DNA of 64,000 bases, taken from positions 30,950,501-31,014,500 of the forward strand of contig NC_080567.1 in assembly GCF_030253575.1 (NCBI RefSeq). Reading direction: 5' to 3'. Of this stretch, positions 33,048 to 45,560 are shown one piece after another; position 1 is the stretch's first letter; each line of letters begins with the position of its first letter. The notes below the pieces were generated by a model. That model was not told the DNA's origin. It worked only from the letters and a program-made list of their open reading frames with translations, and made no database searches. Source of the stretch: Rhododendron vialii. Its lineage: Eukaryota; Streptophyta; Magnoliopsida; Ericales; Ericaceae. Both the position numbers and the translations under genes were made by a program.

Positions 33048-34226
33048 TTACCCAGAAGTGTTCCCCCTGCTCAATAACTCAAGCCCCTCAGTTCGGCAAC
33101 TCATGATCTTCCGGAACACTTCCCTCACTTCCCGTTCCAACGGATTCAGTCCATTCTTACAAGCATCGAAAACCATCCCTAGTTCGTTCACACCCTTTTC
33201 AACTTCTTCCCTCTGTTCCTCAGTCAATGGAAATTGAATTGAATCTACCAAGTCTGTCATCTGACGAATGCATTTCTCCATCTGATAAATCTCCTTCAAC
33301 AACCCATTGGAATTCCGGCGCTCGCGCTTCTTAGATTCGTCCATAATCCGATCGTGAAGCAAAAGCAATGGACTCCCCCATGAATATTGCCGGGGGAATG
33401 TAAAGTGGATTTGGAGGCCTCGATCCTGACAAGGGATCGCTGCAACCAGAGTCCACAGCACAAACATCAGCAAATAGTTCATCGTAAAAGTGGGGACTGC
33501 AAGCCCACTGGTAGCTGCAATCTCATTCCCACGCGGAGGGACCAGATTGTTCGAAATAGACTGGAGCTGTTTGGCTGCGGACCAAGAACGCGATACACTC
33601 CAAGAGAGTGAACGTGAATGCCCCGGTTGGCGATGGTGGTGATCCTTGCTTGTGTTGTGACGTCCAAATGACCGGTTTCTTTGGGAAAAGACAGATCCGG
33701 TTTCCTTCTCATCTAACATCACAAGTGCCAAATCCATTAAAGCTTTTCTTGCTCGACGGAACTGACCTTCACCAATCGTCCTCTGACGAGAATTCAAGGC
33801 AGAAAGAACAATTTCCAAGTGCTTCTGCCATAGTCGTATTTTCTCAATCCCATCACGAATTGCGTTACATATATCAAGGGCCTTAATGCTCTTCTCAAAG
33901 AATTCAGCAATGAGCTTATCTAGAGGGGGTTTTGAGAGATGTGCTCTATTGTTGCACAAAATAACCCTAAACTCTTCTTGACAACTAAGGAAAGCGTTCA
34001 ATACCTTTTGTATCCATGCAGCGGAAAGAAATTCATCAGCAGTTACGGCTGAGAGATCGTGAAATCGACTGCAGACCTGCTTTTGAAAAGACTCAAGCTC
34101 TGAGTCACGGGCATCAGAATCGTGGTTTGGTTCCATTGAATGCACCTGATCACTCCTAAGACTTAAAATTGGGCGACGAAACGAGGCAAAAGGCACAGAA
34201 GAGCCCTGATGATCCGTAGAAGGCAT
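33048..34226 (-). CDS. ROH1/BYPASS-like DUF793 protein
   Basis: Intronless coding region of 392 residues that closely matches the plant ROH1 subgroup of the BYPASS1-related DUF793 family. ROH1 in Arabidopsis is an Exo70-interacting protein linked to exocytosis in seed-coat cells. The start MPSTDHQGSSVPFASFRRPI is the conserved N-terminus, so I prefer it to an in-frame ATG 48 bases upstream. Landmarks are FHDLSAVTADEFLSAAWIQK (57-76), the helical KHLEIVLSALNSRQRTIGEG and RRARKALMDLALVMLDEKE. The hydrophobic TMNYLLMFVLWTLVAAIPCQ (248-267) is a probable membrane or peripheral anchor. The C-terminus has EREVREVFRKIMSCRTEGLELL. A low-complexity Ser/Arg/His linker spans about 185-220. The leader probably contains an intron and starts near the (GA)n tract at 35.0 kb. 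Confidence 0.93.
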   Translation of the reverse strand: MPSTDHQGSSVPFASFRRPILSLRSDQVHSMEPNHDSDARDSELESFQKQVCSRFHDLSAVTADEFLSAAWIQKVLNAFLSCQEEFRVILCNNRAHLSKPPLDKLIAEFFEKSIKALDICNAIRDGIEKIRLWQKHLEIVLSALNSRQRTIGEGQFRRARKALMDLALVMLDEKETGSVFSQRNRSFGRHNTSKDHHHRQPGHSRSLSWSVSRSWSAAKQLQSISNNLVPPRGNEIAATSGLAVPTFTMNYLLMFVLWTLVAAIPCQDRGLQIHFTFPRQYSWGSPLLLLHDRIMDESKKRERRNSNGLLKEIYQMEKCIRQMTDLVDSIQFPLTEEQREEVEKGVNELGMVFDACKNGLNPLEREVREVFRKIMSCRTEGLELLSRGNTSG

Positions 34227-34986
34227 TGTGATGTGACAAAACCTCCTCAGAATCACCAAGACAATACAACTCACGCAGTTGCCATGAACCTACCAATGAT
34301 CCAAAAGAACTCTGAAAATACAGAAAAGTCACTAATAATGAAACCTCCTAGAACCTTCAATACCAAACAACTTATTAGATGAACACCAAACCAGAAACTA
34401 ATCTTCAAATCCACCTATGCCGCTACAATGAATCGATACGCGCCACTGGCATATGAACTTTTACAACCCCAAATCAACAATTCAACCAAATTCATTAGAA
34501 ACAACACCCAAAGCCATGAACTTTTACAACCCCAGACACAAACCCACCATTAGTCAAGCAACTCCACCCAATAATAAACCAAAATCAGACCTTTTTTAGA
34601 AAACCCAGATCAATGAATCTTCATACGCGAATCATAATTGGAGAGATTAAAGCCCAACAAAGCCTAGGAATTTTCCCAACCTAAACATAAGAACACACAA
34701 AACCCAGATCAGCAATTGCTTAGAATCGATTGTTTTGCATTAGGACAATCAAAACACAGGGAGATCTGCAAATGACAAAACTTTCCAAATTCCAACACAT
34801 TAAGGAATGAAACAAAATGGCAATTAAATGTCGAGAAAATCCATTCAGCTGTTAAAACAAAAAAACCCCCCGATGAATACGAAGAATCAAAGGGGCGTGA
34901 AAGATGAAACGATTACATACGCACGTAATATATGGACGAGAAAGCGGAACCCTCGCGAAGGACCCGCCTTTGGTCTGAAATATTCA

Positions 34987-34989
<3 letters not shown>

Positions 34990-35021
<32 letters not shown>
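34990..35021. repeat. (GA)n microsatellite, probable ROH1 leader
   Basis: Uninterrupted GA repeat about 760 bases upstream of the ROH1-like start. On the transcribed strand it is a CT tract, as is common in plant 5' leaders. Confidence 0.95.
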
Positions 35022-35024
<3 letters not shown>

Positions 35025-35900
35025 CAAGTACCACATACCAAAAGGCAAAAGCGGAATATATATGCAGAATTAGAAAACATACATGAAATATTATTGTAAT
35101 TAAAATATTTCCACTGTCGGTACCATATTTTTGTCTATTTATGTTTCTGCCCCCTTTTTGTCTCAACCTTAGTCACACGATCCTTCAAAATGTTCCGCGC
35201 TTCTGATTTCAATTTTCGCACTGCGCTTGTGCTCTTGCAAATTTTAGTAGGTTGAGATGTGTTTCAAAAACGCTTTCACACTCCCGCTCTCGTAAATGCA
35301 CGCGCACGCAAATTTTGTGACTTAGGTCTTCACCTCCATACCCACCATGAATTCCATTTTCCATTTCCATTATGTTAATTTTGTTTGTTTACTTGAAACA
35401 AAATACGGTAGGTATACTTTCTTAAGATTGCAAACGACACGTGTCAAAATATAAGCTCAATTTTTAAAATGTAACGAGTTCAACAATGCATTTCAATTTT
35501 ATCTCATTCGTATTTTAGAGAAGAACTTGAAAAATTTTGCAGTTGAGTTGATCCCAAGTTGAGTGTGAATAAATTGGTCTTTATATCGTTCTAAAGTTCA
35601 CATAAAGCTTACAAACCGAGCTCGTCAAAGAAACTTATCAAGTTTTACATGCATTATATTATTTAATTGTTTACATAATATATACTAGTAGTTGATTTTA
35701 AGTTATCGAGCTTTTGACAAGCTTAATGTGCATCAAACTCCAAAAAAATTGATTTATTTTGTTGATTTTAATATCATATTTAGTACCCGCCATTAGATCA
35801 ACAAGTTCAAGAAATTAGGTCTTTAATGCAATTTCTTAGGCTATAGCCTCAACAGAATTCAAGAACCAATTTTTTTTCTCTCCTCCTTTCTAGGTTTTTG

Positions 35901-36171
35901 TGTAACGACCCGCTTCATCTTTGTACAATATTGTCCATTTTGGACGCCCAAAGCCCATAGACTTCCAAGTAGGTCACCCATCCCTGAACTACCCTAGGAT
36001 GAACATGCTTAACTGTGAAGTTCCTATGCGTTTTGGCCCGCTTTCACAGCTTTAAAAAGCTTTGTACAAGTAGGATGTATCTTTTCTTATAAACCATGAC
36101 TTGTCCCCTCCCGTCCGGACGAATCCTGCTATCCTGCAGCACCACCGGCCACCGAAAAGCGGGATGTCACA
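35901..36171 (-). mobile_element. Cassandra-type TRIM solo LTR carrying a degenerate 5S rRNA segment
   Basis: 271-bp unit starting TGTAACGACCCGC and ending GGGATGTCACA, i.e. TG...CA, with perfect 5-bp duplications TTTTG outside both ends (35896-35900 and 36172-36176). Read on the minus strand it contains GAACTTCACAGTTAAGC, then a diverged stretch, then GGATGGGTGACCTAC and TGGAAGT. This is the order of the 3' half of plant 5S rRNA, including the region around the internal promoter. Cassandra is the known TRIM family whose LTR carries 5S sequence. No second LTR or internal part is seen, so this is a solo LTR. Confidence 0.85.
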
Positions 36172-36458
36172 TTTTGTGCCTTTCATTTTCCTCTCTAGGT
36201 TTCTGTGTTGTCACGTTAACCATTTAAGCAATCTTGATTCTATATGCCCAATGCTAGATTTCACTTCATGCACGAGAGGAGAAACCTAAGCCTCACCTTG
36301 CTTTTTACCAAAGTTAAAGAGAACAAAAGGGCACAAAAGCAAATATTTAAAGTGAACCGAATGAGCATTTACATGATGAAAAAGAAGAAATCTTGGCACT
36401 TATTTTATTAAATTCAAACAACTTCCTTGAAAATTGCTACTTTTTTTTCTTTCCGGCA

Positions 36459-36630
36459 TATCCCTGTAAAGCGGTGGAGAGCGGCTGATTTAGCCGTTCA
36501 TCTCGGCATGGATGACTCGAATTAAATCTGAGCGCATACAGATATGCACCGTCCATTGTTCAGTTAAGATCCGAGCTATCGATTATCGAGATGAGCGGCC
36601 GAATTTTTTGGCTTTGCAGGGGTGCATGCT
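36459..36630. mobile_element. Foldback family copy (CGTTCATCTCGG type)
   Basis: Shares GAGCGCATACA, ATTAAATCTGAG-like text and the pair CGTTCATCTCGG / TCGAGATGAGCGG with 45361-45560. The two outer halves are imperfect inverse copies of each other. Confidence 0.5.
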
Positions 36631-37034
36631 TGGTTCTGACCTCTCCCTATCAAATACACAGAGATGATCGGATGGACTTTGCATGTGTATTCACTATCAT
36701 TGTCTTAATTTTATTATTGACAACTTAGTGATTAAAGTAGCATTTCTTTTTGTTATTATGGTGTCAGCATCCAATATGGTTATTTAGAAGTGGGAATGTC
36801 ATTTGGCAGATTTTGTTGGTTTCACACGCAAGTTTCTAATATTCTATCATTTCATTGTGTAGTTAAATTCGCTTATCTCTTAATTACACGAAATTATTAT
36901 TCTTAACAACCAACAACTATTCTATAATTATCCTATTATTATTTTGCTAAGACAAACTCTTCTAGACCAGCCCTGAAAAACAGAAGAAAGAATTCACTTT
37001 AATCATATAGTTTCAAAGTTGACCCCTACTTCAT

Positions 37035-37041
<7 letters not shown>

Positions 37042-37078
<37 letters not shown>
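37042..37078. repeat. (GA)n microsatellite
   Basis: Uninterrupted GA repeat followed by a second short interrupted GA stretch with a repeated GAGCTAAA(T/A)(G/A)CAATCTTGA segment. Confidence 0.95.
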
Positions 37079-37080
<2 letters not shown>

Positions 37081-38356
37081 AAATGCAATCTTGAGAGAGA
37101 GAGGGAGAGAGCTAAATACAATCTTGAAAATAATGCCTATGGTTCCTTGCGCATGCTAACAGTAGCTTTCGGACCGATTTTAAAATCTATTTCTTTTTTA
37201 GTATTTTTGATACGTCGGAAATTCATATTTTAAAATCTATTGTGTCGGAAAGTTGTTTCAGTGTTTGCTAAACTCATGCTTCCGCTTTTGTTTTTGGGGC
37301 AAAAAACAAATTCTAAATACCATTTTTTGCTGGTTTGACAAACACTCCCCAGTTTTTTAAGTTTTCACTGTTTGCTCCCTACATATCCAATCGTCGAAAA
37401 ATTCCATGGCTCTACAAATCTCCATGCACTAACGAAATTGGGATTGGATTTCCTAAGGTTATGGTATTAGTAAAACTTTGTTTGGTTTTCAAAATTGGTC
37501 CGAATTGGTAGTCCCATGAAATGAACAATCCAGCCTATGGGGGGTATTAGCAATATCTCTTGGGACTTAGTATTCGTAGTCAAATCTCAACCCCTTCTCA
37601 TTACCAATTTCTTCTATCAATCCAATCCTGTCATCAAATTCCATCTCAAACAAACATGATATTAATAATCTTATCATCTAATCTCATCCCAAACAAATAT
37701 ACTCATTATCAATCCCTTCTCATTACTAATCTCAATCATAATCTCATCTCCTTACAAATTCCATCTATCTATCACTGTTATCAAATGGGGCCAAGTGGTT
37801 TACGCTTCGCTACATCCATAATCTCGAGACGAATTCAAAGACTTCTCCTTTCTATTTTCTTTTCCTCCACAAATTCAAGATTCAAACAGAAATGAAGATA
37901 TCGAAACCAATTGTGACATCTGTGATGTAAACCCTCCACCTAATTTGATTCCTTCTACCCATGTATGGGCTGGCTATGTTCAAGCATCATTCAAGCTCCT
38001 CCCCTTTTGCCTTATCCTTATGGTAGCCCTCTTGAGTCTTGACAGTGGACCTACCTTGTTCTATCCATGGCCAGCCCTGCCATTAGGTTACCAAACCTAA
38101 TTGATTGTGAGCATTGAACTTCCCTCACCGGCTCACCTCACCAGAAAACCCAGCTCAAAAACATGCAATATGGGTCAGGTCATAATGCATGCATTGCTGT
38201 AGAAAGCAAACAGTAATCCTATAGACCTAGAAAATTCTGAAAAATGTGCCAAGTTCACAATAGGAGCTGATAAATGCAGAATGTTGTGGTCTGGACAGTG
38301 CCTGGAAGCGCCAACTCCAGGCCTACTTTGCGAGTTGGTTTGTCGAAGGAACAGGT

Positions 38357-38509
38357 CAGACTTCCCCTGGTCTCCATGATACACTGCATCAAGGACCCAC
38401 GACCCGATTCATTATGGAAGACCTAGTCTCCACGACCCAGTCTTCCCCCGGTCTCCATGAGCCACCACTTCAAGGACCCACGACCCGATTCACTATGGAA
38501 GACCCAGTC
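38357..38509. repeat. Direct duplication, about 72 bp with 10-bp spacer
   Basis: Copies at 38357-38427 and 38438-38509 share CTTCCCC(T/C)GGTCTCCATGA and AAGGACCCACGACCCGATTC. The unit and neighbourhood (GGTCCTTGAAGACACCCCAG near 38730) look LTR-derived, but no element borders are evident. Confidence 0.8.
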
Positions 38510-39378
38510 ATAACCCAGGCAAAAGGAAAAATAATCTGCGTACACCGCATCACCAAAGAATCGTCTTGTGGATTTCTGTGCGAAAGAAGACGCGTCAAGA
38601 GGGGACCACAGGACGATGAGTCCCAGGAATAAGAGGGTGAGCAGCATTGCGTAGTAAGGAAACTACATCTTTTCTTCCTCCTCCTTTTCTTCTTCTACAA
38701 ACCCTGGTGTCTTGACTTTCTCGTCTGAGGGTCCTTGAAGACACCCCAGTGTCCTTCCAACCCTTTCATTTCTCAAAACCATCTACTAGACCAAATTTGG
38801 ACATCACCAGGAACTATTTCGTGAATCAACTTTTGAGGTTTGCATCCTTTTTTTCAAAACCAAGAGCTAAACCAACTTATCCTGTCCTAGAAGGAAGAAG
38901 TTTCACTCGTACACTAACAAATCGAAAATGGACAATGCAGAATGGGATGATGCCGGCTCCCAAACTCGCACATTCAAAAGACTTTGAAATGACCCCTTTG
39001 CAAGGGTACCTACTAAAAGACATGGCAATATTCATCCAATGCAAGAGAGCCCATAATTTGCTCTGGATTTTTTGGAACTCACTCCAATTCAGATTATACT
39101 AATACAGAGTAAAGGCACATATTGGAAAGATTGAGAGTGAGAGAGAGAAAAGGAACTACGATCGAGTTTTACAATGATATGAGCCAAATTATCCCAATAT
39201 CACAATGATATGAGCCAAGGTATTGTGAGCTTCACAGCATCACGATGACATTGACACCAATCTCCTAATCCTAAATTCCATGAAAAGGAGAAGAAAATTA
39301 ACATTAAGGCACAACTTCCAATGCTCTTTTTGTGCCATTTTCTGACCACTCTATTGGTTAATTTTCATACGTTCACTT

Positions 39379-42005
39379 CTATTCACAAGCCAGCTTTGTG
39401 TCAAAGCTGCTCAAGCAAATCGCAAAAGCCTGAAATGCAGATAAGGGATATCGATAATCCATCGTAAACATGTCCTTTCCAACCTTACCAAACTGCAGAA
39501 TAATCTTGTCGTGCTCTGATTGGGTCGGCGGCTGAGAACCCGTGGGTGCACCACTGGCAGAAGGAGGCGGCGGCGGCGGCGGCGGTTGTGTGGCAGCAAT
39601 CAACTGAAAGTTCTTCACAGAGGCAACCGTCACCCGCCCACGAAAATTCAAGCACCAGCACTGCAACTGTTCATGCCACCGTGGGGCCTTGTTTTTTAGA
39701 ATCAAAGGTTTCGCCTTACCATCTTCTTCCTCATTACTCGTACTGCCAGCAACTATCTCAGAGAATCGGGAGCTGCTGAATTCGGTGGAAAAGGAAATGC
39801 TCCGGAATGAGTCCTCGAGGGAGCGGGGAAGGAGTTCTGGTTGCCCAGGAACCGTGCCCCCAGCCTCTAACGAGGCGGCGGGGATCGAGTGCATGATGCA
39901 GTGCATCCTTCGTGGTCCCCGCGTTCCTAGCACATTCAGCTCATAGGTGATCTGGGCTATGTTGTAGCTGCCTGTTGCGGGGACTTTAGGGGATACTTTT
40001 TTGGAGAATCTGCGGCTGGTTCGTCCAGGTGGGGGAACGTGGGCCCCTGTATGTGGGGGCTGAGTGTCATACATGATGAATTTAGTGCCAAGAAAATTTG
40101 ACCTGAAACAAGCAAATATAGTTCAATCAATACTAAAAGCATCAACGATTAAAAAAAGTAGCTATTTTGAAAACAAAAGGCGATTTGCACCTAAATAATT
40201 GGTAGAGAAGCAGTTGGACAACATAATCTGAAGTGTGCATAAGTACTTTGACGGCAGATAAAATAACAAACACCCAAAGAAATTTTGTAAGTTACATATC
40301 GTAACGAATATGCATCATTTAGAGGAATGAACACAGGTATCTTGTTAGATCATTCGGAAAAATTTAACATTTTTTCGGTCATTAAAATAGACAATCTGGA
40401 AGTGATGCTTCAAATTGCTCTTCATAAAAAAAGAAACGAAAAGAAAAGCGATACTTCAAATTGACTAACACACCAACTACCATTTTGCGTTTCTCCTTCC
40501 ATAAACATGCCTTCACAAGGCAAACAGATCACTTCTTCCTTAAACAGAGTTCCTCTAAAAGGAATAGGAACATTTATTTTATCTAGCCGCACCATGCCAT
40601 CCAAATTTTCTGTTTAACTAAAGGAATACTGCTATGGTTGCATGTTAGAAAGCATGAAACCAAAGAAGTACAAAACAAAAGAATCCCTTTATTATTACCT
40701 CAGCTTTCCAATGTACGTGCTGCTAGATCTTGAAATATTATCAGCATCCATTGAAATAACATATTCGGTGCATGTAGTTCGTCGAGTTCTCTTAGCAGAA
40801 AGAAGGAATTTCCCATTTTCAACAAGCAAAGCTGCAAAGATTGGAAACACAATACACATAAAAATCTCAAGGCTCTCAATTTACAAATCAACAGCCCCCC
40901 AATAGATTTGACAGAAATGAAAAAGAAAGATTAGTAGCATTAGAGGTGGAAAATCCCCAGTAAACAGAAACATACTCGGGTTTATACTGATTTTCAACCA
41001 CCCCTAAAGGATGTCTATTTGCTTCTTTAGAGTAACATAACCAATATATCCCACTTGCAAATATTTGGTTACGTCTTCTCTCCAGTCAGCAATAATCACA
41101 TTTGATTAAGGTGTAGTTAGATTTAAGGTATGACTTGTAAACTTACATTAATCTAGTGAAATCAAAATCAATCAACTACTGAACTCAATATGCAAAAAGT
41201 AACGATCATTTGCGAAAAACAGAAACCAGGACAAGCACTCGAGATAAGAATGCCAGAAACTTGGATTAATTAAACCATGTATAAATGCAGCTTACTTGTC
41301 AAACTATTTCCACACAAACTAGTAAAAGTTGTATAACAAATACGTAAAAGCCACTCAATTTCAGTAAAACCGAGCCCTAACAAAGAGTCCAAACAGAATG
41401 CTTACCATTGCTAAGACATAGGTAAAGGAGGTATGTTAAGTTAGATTTATCCCTTTTGATGAAGCACTGAATAGTTCCATCACGAGATCCCGGCTGGAGA
41501 TGGAAACAAGGATAAGACATTAGGATCTATTGATCACCAACATTGTATAACATCTTATTTCACCACTTTGGTTGAAACACAACCTCAATGCACACTTGCA
41601 GGACAAACATACAACTTCAAGGTTAGCTAAATGAAAAAACCAAAAAAAACTAGCTACCTGCTTCAGGGAAACAGGAAAAGTGAGCTTCCCACAAAGCTCC
41701 GGACTTCTAACAATTTCTTTGCACATACTCCTCCATGACCTACAAACGGCAGCACATGCAACAACGTGCTTTCTAGCAGGCCATGTACTCTCGCTCTCCT
41801 CCAATCGTTTAATTACATCACAAAGTAGCTCCGGAGGAAGGTTGGCCCACCGACTGCTTTGAACTACCAATGGCTGGTCATGCAAGTCATGAAACGAACC
41901 GTGGGATTTCCCCCTGTGGTGACCCGGAAGCCTGACATCAAAACTCCTCCTTGATAAGCTCCCAAATCCATCTCTTACATCACGAACTATGCTACGGAAC
42001 GACAT
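39379..42005 (-). CDS. Tubby-like F-box protein (TLP)
   Basis: Four exons on the minus strand, 42005-41658, 41493-41406, 40831-40699 and 40102-39379, give 430 residues, within the plant TLP range. The N-terminal F-box (about 52-97) reads [20 protein letters not shown] and binds SKP1 in SCF ubiquitin ligases. The tubby domain starts near 110 (FPVSLKQPG). YIGKLRSN carries K188 and R190, equivalent to the residues that bind PtdIns(4,5)P2 and tether tubby proteins to the plasma membrane. The C-terminus [18 protein letters not shown] is the family hallmark. Near the C-terminus a run of eight prolines ([13 protein letters not shown]) comes from a (CCG)n stretch. Such length-variable inserts are usual in plant TLPs. 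Leader introns probably occur between 42.0 and 43.6 kb. Confidence 0.97.
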
Positions 42006-44104
42006 TTGACCCTTTAATTGATACGCAGCAATGCAGACACCGGTATAAATTTATCTCTTAGTCCGATATCTCCTGATGAATTAGATTCCTCTTATCGTGT
42101 AGATATGGCTGAAAAAGAACAAAAGGCAAATCAGCTTCTGACACGAAGAAAACTAGCCAGGGATAAAAGAAAAGGAAGAAAAGAGTAAAGGCAACCAAAG
42201 TAAATAAAAGGTAAAGAAAAGGAAAGTAGAAAAAAGACAGCTTCACATGGACCTTAAAGTGGCCTAGATTACCAACTTTTGTTAAGTTCAACTTTGTTAG
42301 GTTTCTAATATCTGACTCTCAACCATGTCAAATTTAGCTCCAACAATCACGTTCACAGTTGAAAATATTCACAAAGCATATAGCAAAAATTAAGTCTATT
42401 TGGGAGAAGAATCCTAAGGAAAAACCAAGAGGGATAATGAAGAATCCTCAAAGCTACACAAAATCCACACTAAATTTTAATATCTGAGAATGGAGAATAA
42501 AGCAAAACGATTCTTTCATTATGTAGCTCTCCATTGGAATAAGGGTTATCCATGCTTCAGAAACCTTTTGACTTTACACTAGTGCCTCACCCAAAGCAAC
42601 AAAAAAGATCACCCTCAGCACAATCCTATAAAGGCAAAACGTTCCTACTTAAAATTATCAAGGCCTAATTTCAAAGCATGCCCACATCTAAAATTCTTAT
42701 AAACATGCAGAGTAAAAACCGACAACAATCCCAAAAAAACAAAAAAAAGACCCAAGGTATCTACTTCTTGCTAGAAAGAGGCTTACAAAGGATTCGGCCA
42801 TTGGAACTTCAATTGCGGGTGTGATCCTTGTAATTAGAATTTAGTTTAGTCCAATTTCTTCCCTCGTCAATTTCATTTTCTTCTGTATTTTTTGTTAATC
42901 TTGTTATTAATCTATATATTGTGAAAGTCTGAAGACTGAATGGGTGTGTTATCATACAATATGTATGGAACAAAGGCATAAGTGTGCAAGCTGATCAAAG
43001 CTAACCTATGCCCAGAAAATAAGAGCAATGAATAAGGGCAATAAGCTGATCAAAGCTCCATAGCTTCCTCAAAGACCTGCAACAACACCAACAAATGAAT
43101 TCTTCTAAAGATCTGTTTTTTTCTACAAAATCAGAGCTTACAAATCAGAAAGGTAACAAATAGGGAAAAAATTACACAAAAATTTCTCCGCAAAACCCAG
43201 AAAAAGAAAAATCAGGAAAAACAAAACCCATGTGGATAAAGAGAGGTATTCTCAAAATTACCATATGTAAACAAATCTACTTGTGAAAGCAAGAAATGGA
43301 ACAGTTCTAGCTTGATATACATGAGATAAACAAAGGAACATATTTACCCATATATACCCCAAGATTTGGAGGATTAGAGAGTGAGATCCAAGATCTATAC
43401 CTCAGGCTACAGAATCTGCAAATCCAGGCCACTGATTGTATCTATCTGTGTACTGTATAAGGGTAAGTGTATATTCAGAGGGATCTTTCAACTTTCACAG
43501 CAAAAAGTGTATAAACAGATCAGAAAAAGATGGGTCAGAAACAACATAAATCACCGTCTTCTTTCTTTTCTCTCTCTCTTTCTCTCTCTCTATCTTTTCT
43601 AGCACTTTCTCTCTCATCCGGACTCCAACCGAACCTTTAAATCTAGTTCAACGAACCAGGGAGGAAGAAGGAGGAAAGGGGTGCCTGTATTAAATTATTA
43701 TTTCTCCCATAGGATAAAGGGTAGAGTAGAATTTAGTTATTGGTGTATTTTAATGCAGGATTTACATGATCAAGCCATGGGGGTAAATATAAAATATAGT
43801 AGAAAGCAAAAGCAGACATGAGACAACCCACAACAACCAAAGATGGCTCCGTTTGACTTTTCCTTCCTGGGTTTTCGCTTCTCTCTGTCTGACTAAATAA
43901 CGGAAACGGAAATTGCAGGAGAGAGAGAGACTTCCAGTTCCATGAACTACAGTGATCAGTTGCAGTTATAAAGGCAAATAAAAATGGTGATATGTTTTTT
44001 ATACTTTCATTTCCATGGCCATATATGTTTGATTTTGTATTAGCTTTATTTTGGGTAATAGTGGAAAAAATAAATTATCTTTGTATAACCACAAAAAGAT
44101 CTAA

Positions 44105-44408
44105 GAGCATATCCAGCCTTGACCCATTTTAAGACTCAAATTTAAAAATGGGGCAAAAATTGCAAAAATTTCTCTCCAATCTTTGACCCAAACCCTTCCC
44201 CATTTTGGGTTTTATCCATTTTTTTGCCCAAATCTGAGACAACTTTCGCCTTGACCCATTTCTCCAACTGCTAGTTAGAGGGAGAGAGAAAGAGGGAGAT
44301 GTGTAAAATTTGGGTTTGATGGTTGAAGATATGTCTATCCAAAATGGATTTTTACCCAAAATTTGACTCAAATTTGAAGAAAAATATGGGTGAAGGTTGA
44401 AGATGCTC
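44105..44408. mobile_element. PIF/Harbinger-type MITE, TAA target duplication (304 bp)
   Basis: Ends GAGCATATCCAGCCTTGACC and the reverse complement of GAGCATCTTCAACCTTCACC, flanked by TAA (44102-44104 and 44409-44411). The interior is rich in TTGACCCA/TGGGTCAA-like blocks. Same superfamily as 10250-10601 and 30664-31447 but a different family. Confidence 0.75.
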
Positions 44409-45360
44409 TAAGGGGGTGTATTTGGCCTAACTTTGTTATGTTGTCTTATTTTTAGTATTTTGTACAGTTTTATTATTTTTCTATTAAATTTTTTGAATTA
44501 AGCATTCATCTTGGATATTGAAGAGGGAAATTTTTAAAAATTGTAAATTTGCGATTAAATTTAAAAAAAAGTTATTGTAGCAAAATAATTCAGAATAGGC
44601 ACATTTTATCATTTTTAGTCATTTTATCTGAATTTTCAAGTTTTGTTTATATTTTTACTTTTTTATTTCTTGTTAAGAGGAATTGATCGATTAAATATTT
44701 TAACAAATGACTAAAAAAAAACCACCACCAACAAAAGTAAGTCACTACTTTAAAAAATACGCTAAGTTAGTCCAAACTCTGTTAATTGATACTATTATTC
44801 ATCCTCCATTTAGGTTGTTACCCAAAAAATTATACTACTCGTATGTTACAATTATTTTGTATAATTAAGACCTTACGAAAAGGATATGATGTACTAAAGA
44901 CAGTAACATTCTCAATTTTTTGTGACATTTAATTCACTTATAAATGAATGGATAACAGAGGGCGTCACATCAGTGCAATTTTTGTATGTAGTGTATGATT
45001 GCATTCATATTTTGGTTAATAAAGTAATACACCAATTTGGAAAATAAACTACTAGTAAACATATTCAGAGCATATTAATTCATCATCTTCTATTCCGGTT
45101 CATTTCAAGTTCTACGATCGCAAAAACAATCATAAAATCTCATATAAACATTTTCTTTGTCGTCGATTTTTTTTGACAAATTGAAATTTAAAAACTCAAA
45201 TATATGTATAATTGGGAGGTTATGGAGGTCAATTAATTTTTCTATTTAACATTTTAGGTTCCATGGATTTTTTTCATTTAGCTGGAAATTATCTTACAAA
45301 AGTTATAAAAATATAAAGGAAACATAAAATTATTTTGCTCGTGCTATAAATTCTGTGGAC

Positions 45361-45560
45361 AGGGGTGCTACCGAGCAACCCCTGCAAAGTGGGTGCTAAG
45401 CGGTCGATCCGGTCGTTCATTTTGGTACGGATGGCTCGGATTGAATCGGAGCGCATACAAATATGAACTTTTCATTGCTCGATTAAGATTCGACCCATCG
45501 ATTGTCGAGATGAATAGTCGGATCTGTTGCTTTGCACCCGCTTTCCAAGGGATGCTGTCA
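45361..45560. mobile_element. Foldback element, about 200 bp
   Basis: Outer blocks GGGGTGCTACCGAGCAACCC and GGGATGCTGTCACCCC, then TGCAAAGTGGGTGC and its inverse TTGCACCCGCTTTCC, pair with each other. The core GAGCGCATACAAATATG is shared with 36459-36630. Confidence 0.55.

Larger units (their letters stand above)
34227..39378. other. Intergenic region between ROH1-like and Tubby-like genes
   Basis: Holds the ROH1 5' region with a (GA)n tract (34990-35021), the Cassandra-type solo LTR (35901-36171), a foldback remnant (36459-36630), a (GA)n tract (37042-37078) and a tandem duplication (38357-38509). The stretch 37560-39100 has several short open frames but none with recognisable features or plausible splice continuity. 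Confidence 0.5.

Noticed and set aside
34227-34274. Upstream in-frame ATG extending the ROH1-like protein by 16 residues
   Set aside because: The extension (MSCIVLVILRRF...) is not part of the family N-terminus, which begins MPSTDHQGSS at 34226; the upstream stretch is probably leader sequence.
35930-36040. Functional 5S rRNA gene
   Set aside because: The 5S-like segment lacks the 5' half and has substitutions and insertions in the middle. The TG...CA ends and 5-bp target duplication show it belongs to a TRIM LTR.
37560-37895. 111-residue plus-strand open frame
   Set aside because: Composed of repeated TCTCATYMCAA-type text giving Ser/Ile/Gln-rich protein; no homology recognised and no promoter or splice context.
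38605-38640. Hammerhead-ribozyme-like text (GACGATGAGTCCC) near an LTR-like duplication, suggesting a retrozyme
   Set aside because: The core needs CTGATGA and a following GAAA; here the first base pair context is CGATGA and the text after the hairpin is GGAATAAG. The catalytic core is not met and no LTR borders are seen.
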